Source of the DNA: Sisyra terminalis
Taxonomy: Eukaryota; Arthropoda; Insecta; Neuroptera; Sisyridae
DNA length: 64,000 bases
Direction of reading: 5' to 3'
NCBI GenBank assembly: GCA_958496175.1
Contig: OY292275.1
Location: forward strand, 37,959,701 to 38,023,700
Of the stretch, positions 10,964 through 21,795 are shown in pieces (positions within the stretch are counted from its first letter, which is position 1; the number at the start of each line of letters is the position of its first letter). The translations under genes and the position numbers were made by a program. The notes beneath the pieces were generated by a model, which had not been told where the DNA came from, did no database searches, and saw nothing but the letters and a program-made list of their open reading frames with translations.

Positions 10964-13575
10964 CATACTTTTGCAACCCTCTAAAGTACAATTTTATTTA
11001 TTACAGTCTTTAAGTCACTCGAAGTTGAACAGCTCTGGGTTTTGATCTATTTTATCAGTTGTACCATACTACTTTTACTAGATACGTAACAAGCACACTA
11101 TAAAAACAGAAAAAAATCCCTCATTCTCTCTTTCTTATTCTTTATCTTATATTTTCTTCTACTGAGAGCACAAAATGTTCACCAAAGTACAATCTGGTAA
11201 ATATTAGGATAATTTTTTCAAAGCTTTAACACAGAAATCACTAACCAGTAACATAGATGCTTAGAATAATCATAAATAAATTTATTAGCTAATTTTTAGC
11301 CGCGTAAGTACTAAAGTGCTTATTTTGCATTACTTATTTTGCAATTTTTGTTCTAAAATAAAAACTGTCATATTAGAAAAAGTGTTAAATGTATTTCTCA
11401 TCGCCGTCAATAAGAACTGGAAAAAATTGAGGAAAGAGGGTTGGTTGGAGGAGAAATAAGTGTGAGAAATTCCCAGATGTTCACTATTCAACAAAAGTAG
11501 TAATTGATATAACAACAACCAATGTTTATTTATATTGAAATATGAGTTATTAAAAATTATTGTGTCTATATCAAGAAAGTAAAACAATATTTTCTTTAAG
11601 AAAGTCGTCTTCGAATATGTAATGTAATTATACATGATAATTTGGGTGAGTACTGTGCATATATTAAATCAAGAGAAATTGAAAATTTTGTTTAAGTCTG
11701 TTGAGTTATTGTTTCAAATATTTTACAAATGGCGAAAGTTATCGAGTTAAATAACTTTAAAATGAAGCATATAACATTACTTGGTCGTTAAAACACATGT
11801 AAATTAGTAATAAACATTTGAATGTCTGTTAACATTTCCAGCTACAATAAGTGGGTGGAGTTAAGCGCGCGCAATTAAAAGCTGTAAAAAGCTTTCGCCT
11901 GAATGTATCTTTTTTGGTAAGTGACAATTGGAAAACGTAAGAGGCTGTTTTTGAAATGCTCCTTTTAATATCTAAATTAAACCTGTCGCAAGAAATAAAT
12001 AATTTCTTTTTTAATATAACGCGACAATTTCATTCGTACATAGGAAATTCCACATTTCGGAGAGATTTCATTTCGTCTAAAACTTGAACATTTTTGCAAG
12101 TTTTTCTCGCAAGTTTTACGAGCTCCATTAAATTCTCACTCGTTTTTGTTGTATCTTTTTGTAGCAGACGAACAATTAAATCCTTATTTATTTATACAAG
12201 TGCGAATAAAACAAACAAAATGTCATCTAAAGACCGACATTAATTTTCAAAGTTTTTCCTCGTCTTCAAGACACAATAAATTTATTGCAATTTTTCGCAC
12301 ATTTGTTTAGCTTTTTTCCATCGTCCATATATTTCGGTATTTATTTGTTGTGAAGGGCTCTAAATGGATCTTATGATGATCGTAAAAAAGAAATTGTATA
12401 AATAAATGTATTTTTTTTTTTTTTTGGAAAAGAAGCCGTCGTCTCGTCCATTATAAATCCATTAAAATAAAAAAGGCCGAAGAGTTGTAGTTTAGAAAAA
12501 AAATTGGTTAAATCCGCGTGTGAAAATCCACAAAAGAGAAATATTTTTTTATTTTTAATGTGATCTCGTAAAAAGTTCTTGTAAAATTTCATGTCTTTCA
12601 ACGACCTTTATGCATATAAATAATATTTTATGGTTTTCAAACATCATAAATCGTTAGTTATGAGCTTTCGATGTTCACTCGTTTAAAGGAATAAAAAATA
12701 TTTAAAACATGTCCTGTTTTACAAAAATATGTTCCGATTTTCGTCAGTTTTTTCATGCGTAATGGACGAATTTGCTAGCGATAGCGAATGAAATAATTGT
12801 CCATTTCCGCAATATTTCATCGCGAGCTGCTATCCAGCCGGACAGCAATAATTCAAGCCAAACATCATTGAAGTCCATTTGAACTGGGAATACCGGGAAT
12901 AAACAGGAATAAATGTAATTAAGAAGGATAGATTTTCGTAATAAATATGATGAAAAGTAATTAACATTTCATGTTGGTTTTTGCACGTGTCACATTTCCG
13001 TTTTTGTGGACAGTATGCGGCAGTATTCGAGATGAAAGAAAATGAAGTTGTTGGCGAAAGGCGACGATGCAACGGATGCATTTTCGTTGCTGATTCGGAG
13101 GAATGCTAGACAAATGCTTTTTAACTCGACACTTATGAGCAGGCAAATGGGGTCGGAACGAGAAAACAACGGGGATGAACAAGAACATTTCATGTACAGA
13201 GGAATGCATTTGCCATATACACAAAACAAGAACGAAAAATTTAATGATCATAAAATTCCGGATGCAAGTAATTTGGACGAGAAAATATCATTTTTTCTGT
13301 TCGTTTGTTTTTTTTTATTCTGCCAATGAAAATTTTGTTTTTCCAAATGTTTGAAAGTAGAGCTCGTCGCTGGGAATGCTTCGTTTCAAAAAAAAAAAAA
13401 AAAAAACTACTCCTTGTGTAGTATGGTAAATATATCCAAGTTTAATTGAATTTTCCATCAAGAATTTCCATATTTCTGCATCAAGTCATTATTTTCCTTG
13501 CGCTCGTTTTTCCGTTGAATTTTTCTTTGTGCATTATTTTGTATTTTACTTAAATTTTTCTCTTCTTTTTTCCAG
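10964..13575. other. Sequence upstream of the first recognised IRSp53 exon; no exon identified
   Basis: This stretch should be an intron of the gene, because the exon at 13576 starts in mid-codon. I could not find the preceding exon (the N terminus of the I-BAR domain). Positions 12830-13290 are compositionally less AT-rich and carry overlapping open frames on both strands with no domain I recognise. They could be a conserved regulatory segment. An A18-type homopolymer run lies near 13388-13406. Confidence 0.4.
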
Positions 13576-13637
13576 GAACGGCACTCATGCGAATTGTGGA
13601 AGTTTACAAAGACATACAAGAACAACAAATGAACATT
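13576..13637 (+). CDS. IRSp53: IRSp53 homologue, I-BAR exon (first one visible)
   Basis: The acceptor TTTTTTCCAG ends at 13575 and the donor GTAAGTGATA begins at 13638. The exon starts with the last two bases of a codon and reads (G)TALMRIVEVYKDIQEQQMNI, the helix of the I-BAR domain that precedes the LKAFY motif. In the family this follows an N-terminal stretch ending in a Gly/Ser-rich loop, so at least one upstream coding exon is missing. It begins in phase 1 and ends on a codon boundary, which fits the next exon. Confidence 0.93.
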
Positions 13638-15299
13638 GTAAGTGATAATTTATTATTATGTCTACTTGGAACATTTACTTCGTACAAATGAACTCATTCA
13701 TACATTACATTTTCCTACCGTTAATAACAACTACAAAAAAATACATCAAAAATCATCTCAATATCAATTTTTCTCAACTTATTCTCTAAAAAAAAAAAAA
13801 AAAAAAATCCTTCTTAAGAATTTTCTCTTCCAAATTTTCACTAACCCCAACTCTAGTTGTGCTTTTCTAAATAGCACACATATGTCGTTATTAAACATTA
13901 TAGTAGGTGCATATAACATGAATTGCCTACTGCAAAGTAAGCCGTAAGGCTAATTACTGTAATTAGTTTTTGGAGTATTTAGAGTCTTCTCACGAATTAA
14001 TTCCTTAGTTAGTTTGTCAGTTAATTAGTTACTTACAAGGCCACGTGAAAGAGAACGGATGAAAAGAACTTAGAACCCGGATTGTGAGTGCAGAAAGTGC
14101 GAAGCACCACTTGAACACGTAACTAAAATTTATGATTAGAACGTTGAGTTCATATAGTCGCTTTCGAGCATAGGAATTATCGCTTTGCAACTGTGACATT
14201 CGAACTTATAGAAAAGTACTCCGGCTTCGAAAACATTCGAAACGAATCTCTTATCAATTTTCGATATAGTTTTTTTACTTATAAAATTAGTTTATATTTC
14301 CGCGTTTAACATTTATATGATTATATTCGATTTTCTTACCAGTTTATCTCAAGGTATTACAATAAATTATCTCCAATATTATTATTTTTTGTCTCTCTTT
14401 TTTTGCAACAGCAGATATATTACCAAATTTATTGCATAAAACTTAATTTCAATGTTAATATCTTTTAAAAATATTACATTCACACGTAACAGTTAATTAT
14501 ATTGACAGAAAAATATCGAAACTGTAATAAAATAATTATCTTTACGGAAATATTCAGTGAATTTTGACTTTCAGAATGCATTTTATTTGGCAATGTTTAG
14601 TACTCAATAAAATATATGATGTAAAAAAAATAATATACATTTTTTCATAAATTAAAAATTTCTCGGAAGTAAGCATCTATTTTGTTTATGCTTTTTGATT
14701 ATGTACCTTTTCAATGAAATAAAACTGTATGTTTTTAATTCAAAAATATTGTTCTTAAGTAATAATTGTGTTAAATTTTTATTTTAAAAAGATAATTGAA
14801 AAATACTTTTCGTTATTTCAATCATACTTTCATTCAAATAATGAAATAATATTTATAAGAATATAACTATTCTAAAGTTGGTTTTTCGTGAATTTGAAAT
14901 AAACGCAGATTTATAGAATTATCTTTAAATATTTTCAATACTTATAATTTTATTATTTGTATCACTTTTTTTCTTCTTGAGGAACTTTTGAATTCTATCA
15001 ACCTTAGCAATTCTAAAAGAATGTGAGGAATTTGAATTCAAAGCTTTTTATATATAGAACGAATATGTTACCATATCGGCATTATGATACACTATATCAC
15101 TAACTAATATTTTGGATTACAAAATAGATAGTTATTTTAAAAAGACAAATATTACAATTTAGAGAGAATATTCTTTGCTTATTATTGGTTTAAATAAAAA
15201 GAAAGGAACTTCTTTAATATTTTTAAAAGACCTTTCTAACAATATAATCACATGGTTATGTAGATTAAATTTGTTCTCATCATAAAGTTTTACATAGGA

Positions 15300-15440
15300 G
15301 GTGCCTTACCTTATAAGTTTTATGTAATGATATGTAGAGAGTGAAACATTGTTTTCCATCTTAATACCGAATTTCATTAAAATCGGTTCACCCATCGTTT
15401 AGCCAAATGAAGTCATACAAATAAAGAGATAGAAAAACAA
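15300..15440 (+). repeat. Possible LINE 3' tail remnant
   Basis: It contains CCGAATTTCATTAAAATCGG followed by TTCACCCATCGTTTAGCCAAATG and CATACAAATAAAGAG. This resembles the conserved 3' end of insect RTE-type LINEs (a TTTCATCAAAATCGGTTCA..GTTT-like string). A related string, AAAAAATCGGTTCAGTGGTTTAGGAG, lies near 23565-23592. No coding part is left. Confidence 0.4.
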
Positions 15441-15600
15441 AAAAATTTAAAATATTTGTATTGAAAGCTTGTTAAAACAAATATTTATCCATAAATTGGG
15501 TCAAAAATTTAAATGTACTGATAAAATGTAAGTATAGATATAAATAATTTATTAACAAGAGATACATAAATATTGAAGAAATGTTGAAAAAAATATTTAG

Positions 15601-15640
15601 TGATGTACTGCCCCAAATACGTATTTCGATTGCCAAACAA
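15601..15640 (+). repeat. Short dispersed repeat fragment C
   Basis: The stretch around CCCAAATACGTATTTCGATT and the following GCCAAAC recurs imperfectly at 54863-54903 (CCAGATACGTATTACGATTG and CCAAGCC). The parent element is unknown. Confidence 0.4.
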
Positions 15641-17700
15641 CCTTTTTTTACAGTATTAGATCTTTCTGCAAATCATCATAAGTTTCTTAAGAGTGTGAGC
15701 AGTATAAACATATAAGAATAGACCGTGGGAATGAGCGTGATATACATTGACTAGATAAAAAGATATCGATTTATAACGGGTCCTTCTGTCTCTTTTTAGG
15801 TCTTTTTAACTATTACATAGTAACGCTTTCGTATCAACATTAGTTGAATGCTCTATGTATCTAAAATCTATAGTACATGGATAGTTTTCACAAGCTCGCG
15901 TTTTGTTATTTAAAAGTTATTTTTTTTATTTTCTGTTTGTGTTTGAAAATAACTAGATCTATTTTTTAAAATACAAAGAAGTGAATGATATGTATATTTG
16001 CATTAAATCCATTTCAGAAACATAGCACAATAAGTCACGATTAAAACAAGGATAAAGGGATTTGTTGCATTTCGTAATTCGAAGCTCTTTTTACCGTATC
16101 GTCAAATAATGCGGCAGTCCCATTACTAGCGTGATCTATTTCTTGCTCTATGGTGAGAAAAGATCCAGCAATTCTTGAAGAGCACTGAAGAAAACTGCTA
16201 GGCAATTGAAATACTTTTTTGGAGTAATACGTCCAAAAATATTTTTTGAACGTTAGTTCAAATGTTTATAATTTACTTTTTGTGAATTATATTTCTTAAA
16301 ATGTAGCATATAATTATATTTTTATACATCACCTACCGTAATTCATTTTTTTCCTAATTCGTGGACAAAACAATAAATGTAGCCAACGACGACATCGTAT
16401 TAATAATACACATTCTTTTTCCTAAATTACTACCAAAATTTGGGATGTATACTATAAACTGATTCGAAAATTTCGGTTTCTATTCCCAATACTTATTATG
16501 AAAAATAGCTTTTTTTTCTCGTTTTTCATTCGTTTCATACAACCTACAATAAAGGTAGATGTAAGAAAATTCTATATAAAATATTTAGTTTATGTAAATT
16601 TCTAAGAAAAGATAATATAGACTCAATAAAGCAAAGTAAACTTACTTTGTTATTATATTTTTTTAGATGTAAAAACCTTTTAATTTTTTTAAGAAAACTC
16701 CCACTTTTTAAATATTACACTAATACCTATCTACAAAAGATTTAAAAGTCACAAATCTAAACATTTACTTTAGCCATAATATTTCTATTATAATTTTCTT
16801 TTTATACGAATGTTTATCAGCTTTTTTTCAGACGCCATATAGCGTATAATACTCATATGCATGTGAAAATAGGAAATTTTGTGTATTTAAACTAATTTTT
16901 TTTAAAAATTATATTATATTGAATTGCTATTAATTCAAAATATTATTTACACTCAACTTTATAGAATGTGAATTGAAATTTATTTATTTTCAATTATATT
17001 TAAAATGAATTGGTCCATTGTTCAGATAAATCTTAAACAAATAATGTATTGCAAACTATCTATCGATGTACGCATATTGAATATTATATTAAATTATTTC
17101 ATTCTCTATTATGTTTATTATAATAAGTAAATGTATTATGAATGCGAATAACTACAGTATCTTGAAATATAGAAATCATATTATAGTTGATCGTGTTAAA
17201 GCATACTAATACAATACTATACAAGTTTTATGATTTAATCGAATTATTTCCACAAATAAATATTTGATATTAAATTAACTTGAGCCGACATTAATGTTAT
17301 TGAAAAATACTTTATGTTTTCAACCTAGTTTTAAACTTCCGAGTCTGTTTGTAGACTGTTTCGATTAGTAACTTCTATAATAAATAAAAATCCGAAGAAC
17401 TATAAAAATTTAACAAAAAGTAGTACATTTTTTAAATTTTCTTTTAAATCCTTCAATTTATTGTTTAAAATTGACTCAACCTTCAAAAACTTTTTAAATT
17501 TCTTTCATAAATATATATACTTAATATATTTTATTGGTTTATAATTTCATAAAACGAAGTATCACATTATTCGCAATATCACGATAAAACAAACGATAAA
17601 ACCGGGTATAAGTTGTATTTCAATATATCATTAAATTAGTTGATTCATTGATTTAGTTTTTAAAATATCGAGTATTTAGTAAGTATTTAGCCAAATATGG

Positions 17701-17757
17701 CAATGTTATAATTACCCTCAATGTCATCACCCTTTTAACATCTAGAATACAAATTAT
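17701..17757 (+). repeat. Short dispersed repeat fragment D
   Basis: ATAATTACCCTCAATGTCAT followed by CACCCTTTTAACATCT recurs at 39275-39315 as ATAATCACCCTCAATGTCAT and CAATCTTTTGACGTCT. It is probably part of an old transposon. The sequence just after this copy (17765-17860) is rich in CGAATATTCG palindromes. Confidence 0.5.
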
Positions 17758-19795
17758 AATCCTGTCACCCACGAAAGGTACTAAGTGTTGGCGAATATTC
17801 GGCGCTTCGGCCAAGAAACTCGCCGAATATTCGTTATTCGATATTCGACCAAACACCATTATTCGTGGCATCTTTAATATCAAACCTTGTAAAATATAGG
17901 TTCTTTGAAGTTATCTGAGCTTAAAATAAATAGTTATCAACTGTTACTGTACCTATCTATACAAACTGGTACATATATTATATACTATAATATATATACT
18001 GGCCTATTATTGCCATGTCCCAATGTATATCTAAGTTAGAGATCTCCAACATGGTTTTGTGGGTGGCAAGATTAAATATTTTTATTTCCGCAACGGGTCA
18101 AAAAAATTGTTCAATAATAAACCCCATAGAAATAATTCTACATAGATGGCTTAAAATTTACAAGTGCCTGGGCCGGATGAAAAGAATTCGAGGGACTTAT
18201 GTTGGACGGGCCTATACTAAGTTATGTCTTATAAAAGAAAAGGATAATTATCGTTAAAGATATTCTTCTATTAAAAATTGAATAAAAATACATTCAATTT
18301 TTATTTATTATTTTTTTTGCATGAAACCAAAAATTATTCCCAAAAAAAATAAGAATTTTTACATTAAAAAAGATGACATACAACTTTGTTATCCCGAGAA
18401 ATTTATGTTAATGAAAGAACAGATAAATTAAAAATGTATTTATTTCCCTAAACTTTCCTAATCTTATTTATTAAATATCTATGGGTTCGTTGGTATTTCG
18501 TAAAATTGAGTTAAGTACTTATAATTAATTTCATTAATCAATACACAGAATATTCTATAAGTTTTCCGATGTTTTACTTTTAACTTCCAAAATCTAATAT
18601 TGTTAGAGTATGTATAAGTATATTGCTTCAACAACCTATATCACATTTAAAAATTCCAAATTGTTTTTTAAATTTAATTATTTTAGACTTGTTCGAATAT
18701 ATAAATTTAAATGCGATTAAAACAATTATATATTTTTTAATTATTTTGTTAACACAAATGAAAATTCTGTCAATATCATTTTTATCTAAAGCTAAAATTG
18801 AGTTTTAAGTTATATTTTTTTTTTCACGCGAAAACCATTTTTGGAATGAAGCGCAGTGAATGATTTTAATATTGATAAAATCGTATTAAGTTCTTCTAAA
18901 TGATTTTTTTAATTATTTTTCATTAAACGTGGAGGTTACGTTCTCGTTCCATCAAGCGAAATAAAAGTCCATTTTTTAAAAACTAATTTGTTTGAGTTTG
19001 AAAAATCGCTTCACATTCATTTTATTCGTGCAAATGAACATTTAAGTGCAAATATTTAAACAGATCAAAAATAAAAAAAAATTATGAGTGATAAAAGTTG
19101 GGAAATGAGTGAAAGCGAACACGACTGCATTGTTTATGCATGTTTTCCGCATTTTTCCCTTTTTAAAACATACAGGGAGATAAAAGAAATACAAACAGAT
19201 AAAAATTTCAAATATATTTCTCGTCCGTTTCCTGTTTGGCTTGACACTGATGAGAGCGGGATGATGTTGGGATGAGATGAGCGTTTTATTAAATTTCATA
19301 GCAGTGTAAATATTGCACAAGGATTTTGTATTTTTTTTCGTTTTTAATTATTTAGAAATACGTTTTTCTTTGGTTTATCCTTTAAGTACGTTTCAAATCT
19401 TTTCTGTTGTTGCAAATAAATTCTCATTTTCTTAACGGAAAAAATATGCCCGTTTCCCCGTCGCCACACAGACAAAATATGCGAATATTTATATGATAAT
19501 GGCATTCATAATTTAAAATTGAAGTGGACGTCGCCGTCGTATTTTTGCAGCAGTTTGCCTCAGTTTTGGCCGTACATTCGCCAAATAAAAACCGCAACGA
19601 CGCGCGACGTCTAAACAACCCCCTGGTTTCACTCTTTACAATATGCAATTTGGATTCACTCCCCAACAAATTGTTTTTATTGCAAATTTATTTTAAATCT
19701 TCCCATAAATATCGTTTGTAATTTTTTTTTATTTTTTTTATACGATATCGCTAATAAATTATTTTGCTGAAATTTCTTTTGATTTTTTTTTTCAG

Positions 19796-19867
19796 TTAAA
19801 AGCATTCTACGTCGACATGCTGGTGCCATTGGAGACAAATCTTGAAAAAGACACAAAAGTAGTCCAG
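19796..19867 (+). CDS. IRSp53: IRSp53 homologue, I-BAR exon (LKAFYVDMLVPLE)
   Basis: The 24-codon exon lies between acceptor TTTTTTTTCAG and donor GTGAGT. It reads LKAFYVDMLVPLETNLEKDT then KVVQ, one of the most conserved strings of the IRSp53 I-BAR domain. It is in phase 0 at both ends. Confidence 0.96.
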
Positions 19868-19954
19868 GTGAGTGAACGAATCAATCTTTTCTATCCTTAT
19901 ATATAAGCCTGTCATCAAATTATATCAAAAATATGTAAATTTATTTACCAAATA

Positions 19955-20858
19955 AAGGATGTTTCAATAAGAGTGCAAGATTTCAGAGTTCAACAAAACC
20001 TGGTTTTCTGTAGCAAAGTATTGAAATATTTATTGATTTAGAAAATATACATTTGGAAATTATGTATTAAAACATATTTTTTTAAATGTCCGCTATGGCT
20101 TTCCATTTGCATACCCTTTTGACGAAATTTTCAATAACGTTATTGAATATATGTGGTGGTATTTCATTGACACAGCGTCTAATTTCGGCTTTTAATGCTT
20201 CGATGGTTGCAGGCTTACTGCCATAAACCTGTAACTTCAAATAACCCCACAGCCAGAAATCTAAAGGCGTTAAATCGCAAGAACGTAGAGGCCAATTCTG
20301 GTCACCAAATCGGGAAATGACACGATCAGCAGCAAACTTGTGCAAGATCGTCAATGTTTCACGAACGGTATGGTAAGTGGCACCGTCCTGCTGAAACCAC
20401 ATGTCGCCAAGATCAATAGCTTCCAAGTGAGACACGAGAAACTGTTATCATATCACGATAACATTCACCGTTACTGCATTACCTTCTTCGTTTTCGAATA
20501 AAAACGGTTCAATTATTTCTCCAGGCCATAATGCACACCATACAGTGACCCATTGTGGATGCATTGCTTTCTGATGAATCATACGTGGATTTTCTAAGCC
20601 CTAAATACGACAGTTTTGCCTATTCACGAAACCATCGAGTTGAAAATGACTTCATTACTGAAAATCATTTTGTTTGCAAAATCAGCAGGTTACTCAAGGA
20701 TCCAATTGGTGAATTCTCTTCACTGTTCATGGTCTACTATTTTATGTTTACTAACTCCCATCAGTCTATTTTCGATTTGTCACGTCATAATCATGGGACA
20801 TAATAACTGACAAACATGGCTCGCAATTCAAATTTTGCACTCTTATTGAAACAGCCTT
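19955..20858 (-). mobile_element. DD41D mariner-like element, internally deleted copy 1 (904 bp)
   Basis: The terminal inverted repeats are AAGGATGTTTCAATAAGAGT then GCAAGA (left) and AAGGCTGTTTCAATAAGAGT then GCAAAA (right, reverse complement). They are flanked by TA (19953-19954 and 20859-20860). The element encodes, on the minus strand, the C-terminal DDE/D part of a mariner-type transposase but has no room for the N-terminal helix-turn-helix region. The unit is 904 bp, whereas full mariners are about 1.3 kb. It shares its structure, lesions and most of its sequence with 50458-51370. Confidence 0.92.
20082..20690 (-). pseudogene. Transposase remnant of DD41D element copy 1
   Basis: The main frame (20435 down to 20082) contains MWFQQDGATYHT, with the second catalytic Asp, and CDLTPLDFWLWGYLK, with the third. 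There are 41 residues between those two Asp residues, the spacing of the DD41D group. Upstream, in shifted frames, come FSNE (the position of the first catalytic Asp, here Asn) and WFLRPGEIIEPFLFENEEG-like sequence. A frame change near 20448 separates the two parts. Compared with copy 2, six bases are missing near 20466. It is not functional. Confidence 0.9.
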
Positions 20859-21651
20859 TATATCTAATAAGTTTCGGTGAAAAACTCATGGAATTATTCA
20901 ACAAAACAGTTGGAGAATTATTTTCTTTTTATTAAGTCAAGAAAACTCCTTGCAAACTTTGGACTGTGATGACATATTTTATATTATTGTTTAATTCATA
21001 AAGGCTAAAAAGTTTTGAAAGAAATTAAAAAAATAGAAAGAAAGAAAAAATCTTCACGATTTACGATTTGTTTTATTATCATTTTAATAAATGTCCATCA
21101 AAAGCTCATGTTAAAACTCATGCTAAAGCTCCGCGTTTGTTATTAGGTTTATCTCTGTCTCATTTTGTGTGTCTGTCACATTTCGTGTCACATTCAACCC
21201 CTTCAACCCCGGCTCGCCGCAATGGACAATCAACCCCTAACACTTTTTATTTTCCCCTATCCGACATTCCAACAATGCCGAACGGGATGAAAGGGGTGAA
21301 AGGGAAATTTTCCAAGTCATATGTCATTGTCAAAATTTATTCACCGGAAACAGACTCACTTTTTAATTAAATTTCAAATCGATCGATTTCCGCATTTTAT
21401 TTTTTTTGCATTGCTAATAAACAAGTGGCGAAAAAGTGGCAGCAATAATCAAAAACACTTTTTCTAACTTGTAAATCGTAATTGTAAAAATTAACACGTT
21501 TTCGAGGGGGAAAGCCTCGATGGGGTTTCTTCTCGGAAAATCATGTAATGTACAATGGAAGGGTAAGTTGGGGTTGATTATTATTATTAATGCAATTCAA
21601 TTTAGCTACATAAGTTTAATTTGTTTTTTATTTGACTCTTTTTGTTTTTAG

Positions 21652-21795
21652 TCGGAACAGAAACGTTTTCTTCAGCAACACAAAGCTCGCTCCGAAAGTT
21701 ACAGCAAAGCGGCCGCCGCTATCAAAAAGCAACGGAAGAAAACACGGGCGGCTGCTGGAAACAAAGCTGCTCTTGCCATCGATAAAGAACTCAAG
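21652..21795 (+). CDS. IRSp53: IRSp53 homologue, I-BAR exon with basic membrane patch
   Basis: The 48-codon exon lies between TTTTTAG and GTAAAG. It reads SEQKRFLQQHKARSESYSKA, then AAAIKKQRKKTRAAAGNK and AALAIDKELK. IKKQRKKTR corresponds to the Lys-rich patch by which I-BAR domains bind phosphoinositides. It is in phase 0 at both ends. The downstream intron is about 4.2 kb. Confidence 0.96.

Larger units (their letters stand above)
13638..19795. other. Large IRSp53 intron (about 6.2 kb)
   Basis: The intron is mostly AT-rich. It includes an A-run near 13790-13806, a candidate LINE tail (about 15300-15440), and fragments near 15601 and 17701 that recur elsewhere in the window. The segment 17765-17860 has several CGAATATTCG-type palindromes. 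Positions 19080-19670 are less AT-rich, with overlapping frames on both strands that I do not take as exons because they lack family similarity. Confidence 0.6.
19868..21651. other. IRSp53 intron carrying a DD41D mariner-like element
   Basis: The element occupies 19955-20858. Positions 21068-21370 are less AT-rich (CAACCCCTTCAACCCCGGCT near 21196) and have an open frame without recognisable similarity. I regard this as non-coding intron. Confidence 0.7.

Noticed and set aside
13042..13329. 95-codon plus-strand frame with overlapping minus-strand frames, close to the first IRSp53 exon
   Set aside because: It has no similarity to the I-BAR N terminus expected here, no matching donor in phase 1, and frames are open on both strands, as expected from composition.
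20555..20810. Two plus-strand frames (82 and 64 codons)
   Set aside because: They are antisense shadows of the DD41D transposase remnant.
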